From the NCBI GenBank assembly GCA_947304355.1, contig CAMZAX010000021.1, positions 1-38,029 on the forward strand: a stretch of 38,029 nt of DNA, written 5' to 3'. The DNA comes from an uncultured Selenomonadales bacterium (lineage in GTDB: Bacteria > Bacillota > Negativicutes > Selenomonadales > Selenomonadaceae). The notes under the pieces were generated by a model, which saw nothing but the letters and a program-made list of their open reading frames with translations, did no database searches and was not told the origin of the DNA. Shown here piece by piece: positions 25,304 through 33,398 of the stretch (the first letter of the stretch is position 1; each line of letters begins with the position of its first letter). The position numbers and the translations under genes were made by a program.

Positions 25304-26341
25304 ATGACAATGTATTCGTGGGCGTTTTTCGCCGCTCTGGTTGTCTCGCTCGTCTTGACGCCGGCGGTGATTTTGCTTGCGGAGAAGACCGGGGCAATGG
25401 ACGCGCCCAACGCCCGAAAAGTTCATACAAAGCCGATACCGCGAATCGGCGGGCTTGCGATTTACGCAGGCTTCATGGCGGCAGTCATCTTCGTCGCGGT
25501 GAAGTTCGGACTTGACGGCGAATCACTCAAAGAAACAATCGGATTGATAGTATCGGGCAGTTTAATCGTCGCGCTCGGCTTGCTTGACGATTACAAAAAC
25601 TTGCCCGCCAAAATAAAATTGCTCGGACAAATTTGCGCGGCGGCGGTGTTGGTCGTCGGCTTCGGCGTGCGAATCGATTTCGTTACAGATCCTTTCGGCG
25701 GCTATCTTTATCTTGAGTGGTTCGCGATACCGGCGACGATGTTTTGGCTCGTGGGCTTGACGAACACGGTAAATCTGATTGACGGGCTCGACGGGCTGGC
25801 GGCGGGCGTGGCGGCGATAGCCTCGTTTACAATCCTGCTCATTGCGTTGGAACAGAATTTCGTCTTGGTCGCGGTGCTGACGGCGGCATTGGCGGGCTCG
25901 GCAGTCGGTTTTTTGAAGTACAACTTCCACCCCGCCGAAATCTTCATGGGCGACACGGGCTCGATGTTCTTGGGTTTTATGCTTGCGGGCATCTCTGTCA
26001 CGGGCGCAGTCAAATCCGTTGCGGCAATCGCGTTGGTCGTCCCGATATTCGCGCTGGGCTTGCCGATACTCGACACAACGTTTGCAATCGTCAGACGCGT
26101 GCGCGGCGGCGTCCCGATTTTCAAGCCCGACAAAGGTCATCTGCACCACAGGCTTTTGAGCGTCGGCTTCACGCAACGGCAGGCGGTCTTGCTCATGTAC
26201 GTGATAAGCGCGTTGTTCGGCTTGAGTGCGATTGCTTTGACGGAAGTCAGTTGCCAAATTGCGGCGGTGATTCTGGTGCTCGTCGTTGCGGCGATAATCT
26301 ACGGCGTGCGCAAGTTGGGCATTGCGCGACCCGCCAACTAG
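25304..26341 (+). CDS. wecA: Undecaprenyl-phosphate sugar-1-phosphate transferase (WecA/TagO family)
   Basis: This polytopic protein of about 345 residues belongs to the MraY/WecA family, which transfers GlcNAc-1-phosphate (or a related sugar phosphate) from UDP-sugar to undecaprenyl phosphate, the first membrane step of many surface glycans. Family motifs visible: P-R-I-G-G-L near 45, L-G-L-L-D-D-Y-K-N near 95, [12 protein letters not shown] near 160, F-M-G-D-T-G-S-M near 215 and the cytoplasmic H-L-H-H-R-L near 280. ATG 25304 starts the conserved region; its ribosome binding site is weak. wecB follows after a 55-base gap containing heptamer repeats. Confidence 0.92.
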   Translation: MTMYSWAFFAALVVSLVLTPAVILLAEKTGAMDAPNARKVHTKPIPRIGGLAIYAGFMAAVIFVAVKFGLDGESLKETIGLIVSGSLIVALGLLDDYKNLPAKIKLLGQICAAAVLVVGFGVRIDFVTDPFGGYLYLEWFAIPATMFWLVGLTNTVNLIDGLDGLAAGVAAIASFTILLIALEQNFVLVAVLTAALAGSAVGFLKYNFHPAEIFMGDTGSMFLGFMLAGISVTGAVKSVAAIALVVPIFALGLPILDTTFAIVRRVRGGVPIFKPDKGHLHHRLLSVGFTQRQAVLLMYVISALFGLSAIALTEVSCQIAAVILVLVVAAIIYGVRKLGIARPAN

Positions 26342-26360
26342 GGACAAGGGTTTAGAAACT

Positions 26361-26381
26361 AGTTCCTAGTTCCTAGTTCCT
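26361..26381. repeat. Tandem heptamer array AGTTCCT, 3 copies
   Basis: Three contiguous AGTTCCT copies lie between wecA and wecB. It is the reverse complement of the array at 2627-2650. GGGACAA, the unit of the array at 7630-7657, also occurs once here at 26341-26347. Confidence 0.9.
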
Positions 26382-26396
26382 TAACAGGTGACAATC

Positions 26397-27530
26397 ATGG
26401 AAAAGTTAAAAGTTATGTCGGTCTTCGGCACGCGCCCCGAAGCGATTAAAATGGCACCCGTCGTGCTAGAGCTGTGCAAGCAACCCGAAATCAAATCAAT
26501 CGTCGCAGTCACGGCACAACATCGCGAAATGCTCGACCAGGTGTTGAGTTTGTTCGACATCCGCCCCAACTTCGACCTGAACATCATGAGCGAAGGGCAG
26601 ACGCTCTTCGACATAACCGGTCGCGCTTTGACGGGCTTGGACAGAGTTTTTGGCGCGGCGGAGCCCGACGTTGTGCTTGTTCACGGCGACACCACCACAA
26701 CGTTCGCGGGCGCATTGGCGGCTTACTATCATCAAATCGAAGTCGGGCACGTCGAAGCGGGTCTTCGTACGCAGAATAAATTTTCGCCCTACCCCGAAGA
26801 AATGAATCGCCGCTTGACGGGCGCGCTTGCCGATTTGCACTTCGCACCCACGCCCACTGCCAAAGAAAACCTCCTGCGCGAAGGCGTCGACGCCGATAAA
26901 ATTTTCGTCACAGGCAATACCGTTATCGATGCGCTGTTGCAAACCGTCCGCTCAGATTACAAATTCCAACACGTCAGCAAGGACAAGCGAGTCATTCTCG
27001 TTACGACGCACCGCCGCGAAAATCTTGGCGAGCCGCTCCGTCACGTCTACAAGGCTTTGAAGTCGTTGGTTGAGGAGTTCCCCGACGTCGAAGTAATTTT
27101 CCCTGTGCACAAGAATCCGAAAGTCCGCGAAGTCGTCAACGAGGAGCTGGGCGGCTTGGAACGCGTTTGCTTGACCGACCCGCTTGACTACGAGCCGTTC
27201 GCCAACCTTATGAATCGTGCGACGCTTATCTTGACGGATTCGGGCGGCGTGCAGGAAGAAGCACCCGCGTTGGGCAAGCCGGTACTTGTCCTGCGCGACA
27301 CCACCGAACGCCCCGAAGCTGTCGAAGCGGGCACCGTCAAGCTTATCGGCACGAATCAAGCGACGGTCTACGGCGCGGCGAAAGAATTGCTCACGGACGC
27401 GGCGGCTTATCGGCGCATGGCGGAGGCGCGCAGTCCCTACGGCGACGGGCACGCTGCCGAACGTATCGTCAAGGCTCTGTTGTGGCGTCACGGATTTTTA
27501 TCGTCGCGCCCCGAAGAATTTACGGGCTGA
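26397..27530 (+). CDS. wecB: UDP-N-acetylglucosamine 2-epimerase (non-hydrolysing)
   Basis: The 377-residue enzyme interconverts UDP-GlcNAc and UDP-ManNAc for surface polysaccharide. Signatures: F-G-T-R-P-E-A-I-K-M-A-P at the N-terminus, V-H-G-D-T-T-T-T near 95, G-H-V-E-A-G-L-R-T near 117, P-E-E-M-N-R-R, T-H-R-R-E-N near 205 and D-S-G-G-V-Q-E-E-A near 283. Length is typical. ATG 26397 has AGGTGA just upstream; a GTG at 26388 is in frame but lies within that site. It sits with wecA, consistent with production of ManNAc-containing surface glycans or secondary wall polymer. Confidence 0.95.
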   Translation: MEKLKVMSVFGTRPEAIKMAPVVLELCKQPEIKSIVAVTAQHREMLDQVLSLFDIRPNFDLNIMSEGQTLFDITGRALTGLDRVFGAAEPDVVLVHGDTTTTFAGALAAYYHQIEVGHVEAGLRTQNKFSPYPEEMNRRLTGALADLHFAPTPTAKENLLREGVDADKIFVTGNTVIDALLQTVRSDYKFQHVSKDKRVILVTTHRRENLGEPLRHVYKALKSLVEEFPDVEVIFPVHKNPKVREVVNEELGGLERVCLTDPLDYEPFANLMNRATLILTDSGGVQEEAPALGKPVLVLRDTTERPEAVEAGTVKLIGTNQATVYGAAKELLTDAAAYRRMAEARSPYGDGHAAERIVKALLWRHGFLSSRPEEFTG

Positions 27531-27540
27531 AAAATTTTTC

Positions 27541-27569
27541 TTGACACGCGATACACGTTGTGATATAAA
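27541..27569 (+). promoter_or_regulatory. Promoter of tRNA-Thr
   Basis: TTGACA (27541-27546), 17-base spacer, TATAAA (27564-27569) with extended -10 TGATATAAA. Transcription would start about 15 bases before the tRNA. Confidence 0.85.
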
Positions 27570-27589
27570 TTGGCGCGTTGAATTGATTT

Positions 27590-27665
27590 GCCGACTTGGC
27601 TCAGTTGGTAGAGCAGCGCATTCGTAATGCGCAGGTCGTCAGTTCGAGTCTGACAGTCGGCTCCA
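27590..27665 (+). tRNA. tRNA-Thr (anticodon CGU)
   Basis: The 76-base cloverleaf includes an encoded CCA. The acceptor stem GCCGACT / AGTCGGC pairs fully. The anticodon stem GCGCA / TGCGC closes a loop TTCGTAA with anticodon CGT (reads ACG threonine codons). The T arm has GTTCGAGTC and the D loop has TTGGTAGA. A consensus promoter lies just upstream and a hairpin just downstream. Confidence 0.97.
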
Positions 27666-27676
27666 TACGAAATCAC

Positions 27677-27710
27677 AGCCTCGGCGGAAACGTCGGGGCT
27701 TTAAACTTTC
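27677..27710 (+). terminator. Probable terminator behind tRNA-Thr
   Basis: AGCCTCGGCG-GAAA-CGTCGGGGCT forms a 10-bp stem with two wobbles and a GNRA-type loop, followed by a weak T-rich stretch. Confidence 0.6.
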
Positions 27711-27718
27711 ATAAACAG

Positions 27719-27756
27719 AAAACCCGCCGCTCCAATGAGTGACGGGCTTTTTGTTT
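27719..27756. terminator. Bidirectional terminator between tRNA-Thr and the efflux adaptor gene
   Basis: CCCG...CTC-CAAT-GAG...CGGG stem with an internal mismatch loop, flanked by AAAA on the left and TTTTT on the right. Confidence 0.75.
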
Positions 27757-27767
27757 TGTCAAAAGCG

Positions 27768-28913
27768 TTACATCGGGGGCGGAGGCATACGACGACCGCC
27801 CATGCCGCCCATGCCGCCTTGGGAAGTCGTTTTCTTTTCTGCCGCCTCGTAAGTCGTGGAAACTTCGTCGCCGGGTTTCAAGTCGCCGCTCGTGACTTCA
27901 ACGGATTCTTCGCCGTAAAGCCCGACAGTAATGTAAACTTTTTCGGCAACGTCCTTGCCCTGCGCGTCCTTGGTGATTCGCTCGACGTAGGAGCCCTGCG
28001 CGTCAGTCTTCAGCGCGGCAATCGGCACACACAGCGCGTCGCGAACGTAACCTACCACAATGTCAAGCCGCGCGGTCATTGCGGGGAGCAAAAGATTTTC
28101 TGCGTCGGGCGCGGCGAACGTGACGTAGTAGTAAATGACGGCGTTGCTTGAACTGTTGCTTGAGCTCGTCGAAGAAGAATTCGTGTCCCATGAATTGGCG
28201 GTGTCGGTTTGCGAAATTTTTGTAACCTCGGCATCGAAAGTCTTATCGGGGTAGGCGTCGACGGTGAAGGTTGCGCGCTCGCCCACGCGGACGCTGCCGA
28301 TGTCGGTTTCGTCGACTTTCGCCTTAACGAGTTTTTCGCTCAAATCGGCAATGCGCATGATGACGGTCGGGTTGGCGTTGCCTTGAACAGCCATTGTGCC
28401 GGGCGTCTTGGGCTCGCCGACGACGACGCCGTCCATTGGCGCGGTGATGACGGTCTGATTAACGTCGTCCTCGGCAAGCTCGACGGCGGACTTTGCGCGG
28501 TCGTATTCGTATTGCGCGTCTTGAAGTTCCTGCAACGACTTCGCGCCGATATTGTAAAGCCGCTCGGTGCGTTCAAGCTTTTGGCGGGCGTTGGTCAGCG
28601 TGAAGTTCGCTTGGTCAAGCTTTGCCTCGAAATCCTTGCCGTCAAGGATTGCGACGACTTGCCCTTCGGTGACGTGGTCGTTTTCCTCGACCAAAATTTC
28701 TTGGATACGCGCGGTGACTTTGCCGCTGACTTCAACGCTGTCGCGGGGCTGAACGGTGCCCGTCGCCGAAACGGTTTTAATCAAGTCCATGCGCATGACT
28801 TTTGTCGTGTCGTAGGTCTTGACGGTCTCGGCGACGATTTTCTGATTGTAAAAGTAGTAGCCCGCCGCCGCGCCGATTATCAGCACCGCGCCGATTAAAA
28901 TTTTCCAGTTCAT
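27768..28913 (-). CDS. Efflux periplasmic adaptor (MacA/HlyD/RND-MFP family)
   Basis: The 381-residue protein has an N-terminal membrane anchor (about 4-22), a biotinyl-lipoyl-like domain split by a helical hairpin (V-T-A-R-I-Q-E-I-L-V-E-E near 68; coiled coil about 100-155), then beta-barrel and membrane-proximal domains. A Ser/Asn run (S-S-S-T-S-S-S-N-S-S-S-N near 245) interrupts the barrel, and the C-terminus is Gly/Met/Pro rich (G-G-M-G-G-M-G-G-R-R-M). It would bridge an inner-membrane transporter to TolC. ATG 28913 (GAGG eight bases upstream) starts the anchor correctly; an in-frame ATG at 28931 is less likely. The TolC-like gene is immediately upstream, but no pump gene (MacB or RND) is in this cluster. 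Confidence 0.88.
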   Translation of the reverse strand: MNWKILIGAVLIIGAAAGYYFYNQKIVAETVKTYDTTKVMRMDLIKTVSATGTVQPRDSVEVSGKVTARIQEILVEENDHVTEGQVVAILDGKDFEAKLDQANFTLTNARQKLERTERLYNIGAKSLQELQDAQYEYDRAKSAVELAEDDVNQTVITAPMDGVVVGEPKTPGTMAVQGNANPTVIMRIADLSEKLVKAKVDETDIGSVRVGERATFTVDAYPDKTFDAEVTKISQTDTANSWDTNSSSTSSSNSSSNAVIYYYVTFAAPDAENLLLPAMTARLDIVVGYVRDALCVPIAALKTDAQGSYVERITKDAQGKDVAEKVYITVGLYGEESVEVTSGDLKPGDEVSTTYEAAEKKTTSQGGMGGMGGRRMPPPPM

Positions 28914-28929
28914 TACAAATTCCTCATTC

Positions 28930-28957
28930 ATTGCGCATTACGCATTACTAATTGCCT
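28930..28957. repeat. Heptamer array ATTRCGC/ATTACTA type, 4 units
   Basis: ATTGCGC, ATTACGC, ATTACTA, ATTGCCT lie at the tolC-adaptor junction. They encode the last tolC codons and precede the adaptor start. Its reverse complement shares 23 identical bases with the array at 36036-36070. Confidence 0.85.
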
Positions 28958-30194
28958 TAAGCGTGTTGCCGACGGCGTGAGCAAGGTCGAAACTGTAACG
29001 CGCCACGTCATAGCGTGCGCTGACGTTATTTTTCTTGGCGGTGGACAGCGCAACTTCGGCGTCAAGGATGTCAAGCAAAATGCCTTCGCCGGAGTTGTAG
29101 CGTTCGGTGGCAATGTAGCGTTCTTCCTCGGCAAGGTCAACCGCCTTTTGCGTCGTCGTCAATCGCAGGAGCGCGATTCGCAAATTTTTGTGCGCGGTGA
29201 TAACCGACTCGTGCACGCCGTCCAAATCGGCGTCAAGGGCAAGCTTGAGCCTGTCGACTTCGACCTTTGCCGATTCAACTTCCGCCCGCGTGACGCCGCT
29301 GTCGAAAATACTCCACGACGCGCTTATTCCCGCCGAAGCATCAGGCGTGACGTGCCAACGTCGCGACGCCGCGCTGAAATCGGTGCCGACGTTCGCGTTG
29401 ACGTTCGGCAACCAACCCGACTTCGCGCTTACAACGTCAAGCTCGCCCTGTTCGATACGCAACGCCGCCGCCTTCAAGTCACGACGATTTTCATCAGCCT
29501 CGGTCAGATAAATTTCCACGTCGTCAAGCGCAAGGTGCGTGTCGAAGTCTTCGACCGTCAAGCTCGCGATTGAATCAGCCGACATCAGCGCGGCAAGATT
29601 TGTCAGCGCGACTTCGTAAGCGGCTTGGGAACGGGCGGCGGTCTGCAAGGCGTTGCTCGTCTCGACCTGCGCGCGGAGCAAGTCAATCTTCGCCTTCGCG
29701 CCCGCCGCGTATTGTGCGCCGATCATTCGTTCGTGCGCCGACAAATTTTGTTCGGTCTCGTAATCGACTTTCGACGTGGCGAGATTTTCAAGCGCGTTGA
29801 CGTAGGCTGTCGCCACTTGATAGATTAAGTCGTCCTGCGACTGCGAAAAGTCCAGCTTGGAAATTTCGATGCCCAATTCAGCCGAACGAATCGCCGCCTC
29901 CAATCGTCCGCCCGAATACAACGGCAACGACGCGCTGATTCCCGTTGACGCCCGCTGTGAATCTTCGACGCCTTCGGTTTTGGACGCGTTAATCGAACCC
30001 GACGCGCTGACCGTCACGCCTTTGCGACCCCGCGCAGATTTGAGCGACTCTTCAGCCACGCGGATTGACTGTTCCGTCCGCTGCAGGTTTGGATTGTTTG
30101 TCAACGCCGTCTGAACCGCTTCCTGCACCGGCAACGCTTGCGCGGGCGTCGACAACAGGAGCGTCGTTAGGATTACCGTTAGAAACTTTTTCAT
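28938..30194 (-). CDS. TolC-family outer-membrane efflux channel
   Basis: The 418-residue protein has a cleavable signal peptide (M-K-K-F, hydrophobic run, A-Q-A near residue 20) and the two internally repeated OEP domains of TolC proteins: long heptad helices with N-N-P-N-L near 38, L-P-L-Y-S-G-G-R near 95, and the second-repeat equivalent W-S-I-F-D-S-G-V near 290. It would form the outer-membrane exit duct for the adaptor encoded next. ATG 30194 has AAGGAG upstream. Its first 143 bases overlap the 3' end of the TatA-like gene in another frame. An outer-membrane channel supports a diderm host. Confidence 0.92.
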   Translation of the reverse strand: MKKFLTVILTTLLLSTPAQALPVQEAVQTALTNNPNLQRTEQSIRVAEESLKSARGRKGVTVSASGSINASKTEGVEDSQRASTGISASLPLYSGGRLEAAIRSAELGIEISKLDFSQSQDDLIYQVATAYVNALENLATSKVDYETEQNLSAHERMIGAQYAAGAKAKIDLLRAQVETSNALQTAARSQAAYEVALTNLAALMSADSIASLTVEDFDTHLALDDVEIYLTEADENRRDLKAAALRIEQGELDVVSAKSGWLPNVNANVGTDFSAASRRWHVTPDASAGISASWSIFDSGVTRAEVESAKVEVDRLKLALDADLDGVHESVITAHKNLRIALLRLTTTQKAVDLAEEERYIATERYNSGEGILLDILDAEVALSTAKKNNVSARYDVARYSFDLAHAVGNTLKAISNA

Positions 30195-30480
30195 TGCTGC
30201 TCTCCTTGACAATCGGTCGTTCTTTTGCAGAGTGTATAATTTCGTCGACGGTCATGCCCGGCGTCGGCGAAACTTTTTCGACGGGCTTATCGACGGGCGC
30301 GGGCTTTTTGGCGGGCTCAAGGTCTTCGTTGAGCGTTTCGGACAGAGCCGCTTGCGCCTTGCGGAATTCGCGTAAGAGTTTGCCGAGACTGCGCCCGACT
30401 TCGGGAAGTTTGCTCGGACCGAAGACAATCAGCCCGACGATTAAAATTATGATGAATTCACCCGCGCCTATACCGAACAT
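30052..30480 (-). CDS. tatA: Twin-arginine translocase TatA/E-family protein with long C-terminal tail
   Basis: The protein opens M-F-G-I-G-A-G-E-F, has one short membrane span, then F-G-P-S-K-L-P-E-V-G-R-S-L-G-K and an amphipathic helix, all characteristic of TatA, which forms the pore for folded proteins. ATG 30480 is preferred. From about residue 60 the tail is Pro/Lys rich, and its last 48 residues are read from DNA that also encodes the tolC signal peptide and start. This 143-base overlap is abnormal, and the tail may be translation beyond an original stop lost by frameshift. No tatC is in the window. It has its own promoter, divergent from fruK. Confidence 0.85.
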   Translation of the reverse strand: MFGIGAGEFIIILIVGLIVFGPSKLPEVGRSLGKLLREFRKAQAALSETLNEDLEPAKKPAPVDKPVEKVSPTPGMTVDEIIHSAKERPIVKESSNEKVSNGNPNDAPVVDARASVAGAGSGSDGVDKQSKPAADGTVNPRG

Positions 30481-30509
30481 CTGAATCACTTCCAAAATTT
30501 TTTGCGCCG

Positions 30510-30539
30510 ATTATATCATGCGGGCGGCGGGTTATTCAA
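30510..30539 (-). promoter_or_regulatory. Promoter of the tatA-tolC-adaptor cluster
   Basis: On the minus strand TTGAAT (30539-30534), 18 bases, TATAAT (30515-30510) in the extended form TGATATAAT. Confidence 0.65.
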
Positions 30540-30618
30540 TTATTTTTCAGGAAAAATTTTTGCCGCGCGAATATGACAAACGGCATGAAGATTTTTCCGC
30601 GCCGTATGCAAAGCCCCC

Positions 30619-30648
30619 TTGAAAAGGCGGTTGACGCTGTTGTATAAT
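30619..30648 (+). promoter_or_regulatory. Promoter of the fruK operon
   Basis: TTGAAA (30619-30624), 18-base spacer, TATAAT (30643-30648) preceded by TTG. The leader is about 35 bases; no operator was recognised. Confidence 0.7.
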
Positions 30649-30690
30649 CGTGACACAAATTTTTAATCAAATTATAAGGGGGAAATTTTG

Positions 30691-31605
30691 ATGATTTACA
30701 CCGTAACGTTCAATCCCGCGATCGATTACATCATTCGGCTCGAAAAGCTCACACCCGGCGCGATAAACCGCGTGAACTATGAGCAGGTGCTCGGCGGCGG
30801 CAAAGGTGTCAACGTCTCAATCGTTTTGGGCAACCTCGGACACAAGTCGACGGCAACGGGCTTCCTCGCGGGCTTCACGGGCGATGAGATTGTCCGCCAG
30901 TTGCGCGAATTCAATGCGGCGGACGACTTCGTTAAGCTCGACGAAGGTTTCTCCCGCATTAACGTCAAAATCAAAGCCGACGTCGAAACCGAAATCAACG
31001 GTCAAGGTCCGAAAATCAGCGACGCCAAACGCGAAGAACTCTTCCAAAAACTCAGCAAGCTCGGCGCGGACGACACGCTGATTCTCTCCGGCTCAATCCC
31101 CAACACGTTGCCCGACGACATGTACGAACAGACACTCAGCCGCATTCAGGGCAAGGGCATTCGTTTCGTCGTCGACGCCGAAAAGGGTCTTCTGCTCAAA
31201 GTCTTGAAATTCAACCCGTGGCTTATCAAACCCAACAATCACGAACTCGGCGACATGTTCGGCGTCAAGCTCACGTCCGACGAAGAAATTGTCACCTACG
31301 CCAAAAAGCTCCAGGAAAAAGGCGCGCGCAACGTTCTGATTTCCATGGCGGGCGACGGTGCGATTTTCGTGCCCGAAGGCGGCGAAACGTTCTTCAAGTC
31401 TCCGGCTCCCAAAGGCAAGCTCGTCAACTCGGTCGGCGCGGGCGATTCAATGGTCGCGGGTTTCGTCGCGGGCTATATTGAAAGCAACGGCGATTACGAA
31501 CGCGCATTCAAGATGGGACTTTGCACGGGCTCGGCGTCCGCGTTCTCCGAAAACCTCGCCACGCGTCCCGAAGTCGAAGCGTTGCTTAAATCTCTCGACA
31601 AATAA
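30691..31605 (+). CDS. fruK: 1-phosphofructokinase
   Basis: The 304-residue PfkB-family sugar kinase phosphorylates fructose-1-phosphate, the product of PTS fructose uptake, to fructose-1,6-bisphosphate. Motifs: V-T-F-N-P-A-I-D-Y at the start, V-L-G-G-G-K-G-V-N-V near 35 (PfkB signature 1), G-S-I-P near 130, and V-G-A-G-D-S-M-V-A-G-F near 245 with the catalytic Asp. ATG 30691 follows AAGGGGG. It heads an operon with the EIIAB gene and probably three small secreted-protein genes, and the full fructose permease is encoded at 34116. Confidence 0.94.
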   Translation: MIYTVTFNPAIDYIIRLEKLTPGAINRVNYEQVLGGGKGVNVSIVLGNLGHKSTATGFLAGFTGDEIVRQLREFNAADDFVKLDEGFSRINVKIKADVETEINGQGPKISDAKREELFQKLSKLGADDTLILSGSIPNTLPDDMYEQTLSRIQGKGIRFVVDAEKGLLLKVLKFNPWLIKPNNHELGDMFGVKLTSDEEIVTYAKKLQEKGARNVLISMAGDGAIFVPEGGETFFKSPAPKGKLVNSVGAGDSMVAGFVAGYIESNGDYERAFKMGLCTGSASAFSENLATRPEVEALLKSLDK

Positions 31606-31641
31606 TGCCTTGCCGAATAAACGACAAAGGTTGTGATCCTT

Positions 31642-32520
31642 GTGAAAATTACAAACTTCATTTCAAAAAAATCTATTGCGCTGAACGTGCACCCCGCCGA
31701 CAAAACCGAAGCGATTGACATGCTGGTCGATTTGCTCATGACGGCGGGCACGATTCGCGACAAAGCGTTGGTCAAGCGCGACGTTCTGCGCCGTGAAACG
31801 CAAGGCTCGACGGGTTTGGCGAACGGGCTGGCGACGCCGCACGCGCAAAACAGCTCCGTCAAAAAGCCGTCAATCTCGATAATCACGGTGCCCGAAGGCG
31901 TCGAATTCAATTCGCTCGACGGCAAACCTGCGCGGCTGTTGATGTTGTTTGCTGCGCCCGAAAAAGCTGACGATGCCGCAATGACGAACATGGGTCGCCT
32001 TGCGGTCTTGCTCATGGATGACGAATTCAAGGAAAATCTTATCAAAGCGAAGTCGCCCACCGAAATCATCAAGATTATCGACGACAAGGAAATCGCGCGC
32101 GCCAAAGCCGAGACGCCCGAACCCGACGTTTCCGCCAACACAAAGATTATCGCGGTCACGGCTTGCCCTACGGGAATATCGTCTTCGTTCATGGCTCGCG
32201 AATCCCTCAAGCAGTGTGCCGAGAAAATGGGCTTAAGCATTCGCGTCGAAGTACACGGCGCGGCAGGTGTCTATCACGCGCTTTCCGACGAGGAAATCAA
32301 AAACGCCGACGTCGTTATCGTCGCGGCAAGCAAGCGCGTCCCGTTGGCTCGTTTCGACGGCAAGCTTATGATTCAGACCGCCGTCAACACGGGCATTCGC
32401 AAGCCGGAGCAACTCTTCAACCGAATCAAGGCAGGTCAGGCGCAAGTCTTCCACGCCACCGAAGACGACTCGACACTCGGCGAAAAGCTTTTCAACAAAA
32501 TTAAGAGTATCTTTTCATGA
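31642..32520 (+). CDS. PTS fructose-type EIIAB protein lacking EIIC
   Basis: The 292-residue soluble protein consists of an EIIA domain (1-150, active His67 in A-T-P-H-A) and an EIIB domain (170-270, phospho-Cys175 in A-C-P-T-G-I-S). It ends with L-G-E-K-L-F-N-K-I-K, which aligns to the first residues of EIIC in the paralogue at 34116 (I-G-R-Q-V-Y-K-H-L-M), then stops. It is thus paralogous over its whole length to that protein but without the membrane domain. EIIB has S-S-S-F-M-A where the paralogue has A-H-T-F-M-A. GTG 31642 is chosen (AAAGG 11 bases upstream, His at 67 as in the paralogue); GTG 31633 is an alternative. It may relay phosphate to a separate EIIC or regulate. Confidence 0.88.
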   Translation: MKITNFISKKSIALNVHPADKTEAIDMLVDLLMTAGTIRDKALVKRDVLRRETQGSTGLANGLATPHAQNSSVKKPSISIITVPEGVEFNSLDGKPARLLMLFAAPEKADDAAMTNMGRLAVLLMDDEFKENLIKAKSPTEIIKIIDDKEIARAKAETPEPDVSANTKIIAVTACPTGISSSFMARESLKQCAEKMGLSIRVEVHGAAGVYHALSDEEIKNADVVIVAASKRVPLARFDGKLMIQTAVNTGIRKPEQLFNRIKAGQAQVFHATEDDSTLGEKLFNKIKSIFS

Positions 32521-32924
32521 GACCGTTAAAAATTTTTCTTGTCGCAATGGTGTTCGTCGCGTCCGCGCAGGTTACGGCTCTTGCGGCGAACACCGAGCGG
32601 CTGGAGATTATCAACGACACCGGGCAAATTATCGAGTCGCTGTACATCGCGCCCGTCGGCAACACGAATTGGGGCAAGGACTTCGCCGAGGAAACGCCCT
32701 TTGACGCCTACCAAAAGAAAGTCATCAAGTACAACCCCGCAATTCGTTACTTCAAGCTCAAGTTCACGCTTTGGGACGGGCGCGAGATTGTTTGGCAGGA
32801 CGACAAGCGGCTTGACTTTTCGCGGGCGTGGCGATTGATTCTCTACAGCGGCAAGCGCGACGAAATCAAGTACACGATTTACAAGTTGCCCGACGAAAAA
32901 TCCAAGCGCAAATCATCCGATTGA
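32517..32924 (+). CDS. Small secreted protein A, unknown function (135 aa)
   Basis: ATG 32517 overlaps the EIIAB stop (ATGA), so translation is coupled. A signal peptide (about 1-24, ending L-A-A-N) precedes a domain of about 100 residues with I-N-D-T-G-Q-I-I, L-Y-I-A-P-V, W-G-K-D-F, R-Y-F-K-L-K-F and a W-x-L-x-x-Y-S-G end. The same pattern recurs in the next two genes: N-x-T-G/D...L-Y/V-Y...W-G-K-D...R-Y-Y-x-x-x-I-V-F...D-G/D-F. The product should be periplasmic or extracellular. I do not know a function for this family. It lies inside the fructose locus, between the EIIAB and EIIABC genes. Confidence 0.8.
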   Translation: MRPLKIFLVAMVFVASAQVTALAANTERLEIINDTGQIIESLYIAPVGNTNWGKDFAEETPFDAYQKKVIKYNPAIRYFKLKFTLWDGREIVWQDDKRLDFSRAWRLILYSGKRDEIKYTIYKLPDEKSKRKSSD

Positions 32925-32942
32925 CGGGGAGGCTTGATAACC

Positions 32943-33329
32943 ATGATTAAGTTCCGTGCGCCCGCGCACTTCGTCAGAGTTTTGGCGTTGGCGGCGTTCC
33001 TGCTTGCGTCGATTCAAACGGCTTCGGCTGCCGAAGAGTGGAAGGATTGCGAAATGTTCAACTTCACGGATCGCACCGTCACTCAAGTTTACATGTGCGC
33101 GGCGGACGTCGACATCAACGAATACGGAAAGAATATGCTTGAAGGTCGGTCGCCCTTGAAAAACGGTGACGGAATTGCCGTTCAGTATCCTGCCGAACAT
33201 CGCTACTACAATTTCAGAATCGTTTTCGATAACGGCGACTTCGTCGATTGGACAAACTTCGATTGCGCCGACATGCACAGGGTAACTTTTTTCAACGACG
33301 GCGACGGCTATAAAATCAGAGCGAATTAA
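32943..33329 (+). CDS. Small secreted protein B, unknown function (128 aa)
   Basis: GGGGAGG precedes ATG 32943 by about 11 bases. The signal peptide (1-30, A-S-A-A) is followed by a domain homologous to its neighbours: F-N-F-T-D-R-T-V, V-Y-M-C-A-A-D-V-D, L-K-N-G-D, R-Y-Y-N-F-R-I-V-F-D-N-G-D-F and W-T-N-F-D-C-A-D-M. It has three cysteines in the mature part, unlike protein A, and the W-G-K-D motif is replaced by Y-G-K-N. It is likely an exported paralogue produced from the same transcript. Function unknown. Confidence 0.8.
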   Translation: MIKFRAPAHFVRVLALAAFLLASIQTASAAEEWKDCEMFNFTDRTVTQVYMCAADVDINEYGKNMLEGRSPLKNGDGIAVQYPAEHRYYNFRIVFDNGDFVDWTNFDCADMHRVTFFNDGDGYKIRAN

Positions 33330-33398
33330 TCACGAATTAGAATCGGCTCGGAAACCGACGGCAGGTTTTTTCTCGACTCACGAGGAGGATTGGTTTTT

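Noticed and set aside
27590..27665. tRNA-Thr as an attachment site for an integrated element
   Set aside because: No integrase, no second partial tRNA copy and no boundary repeat were seen within the window.
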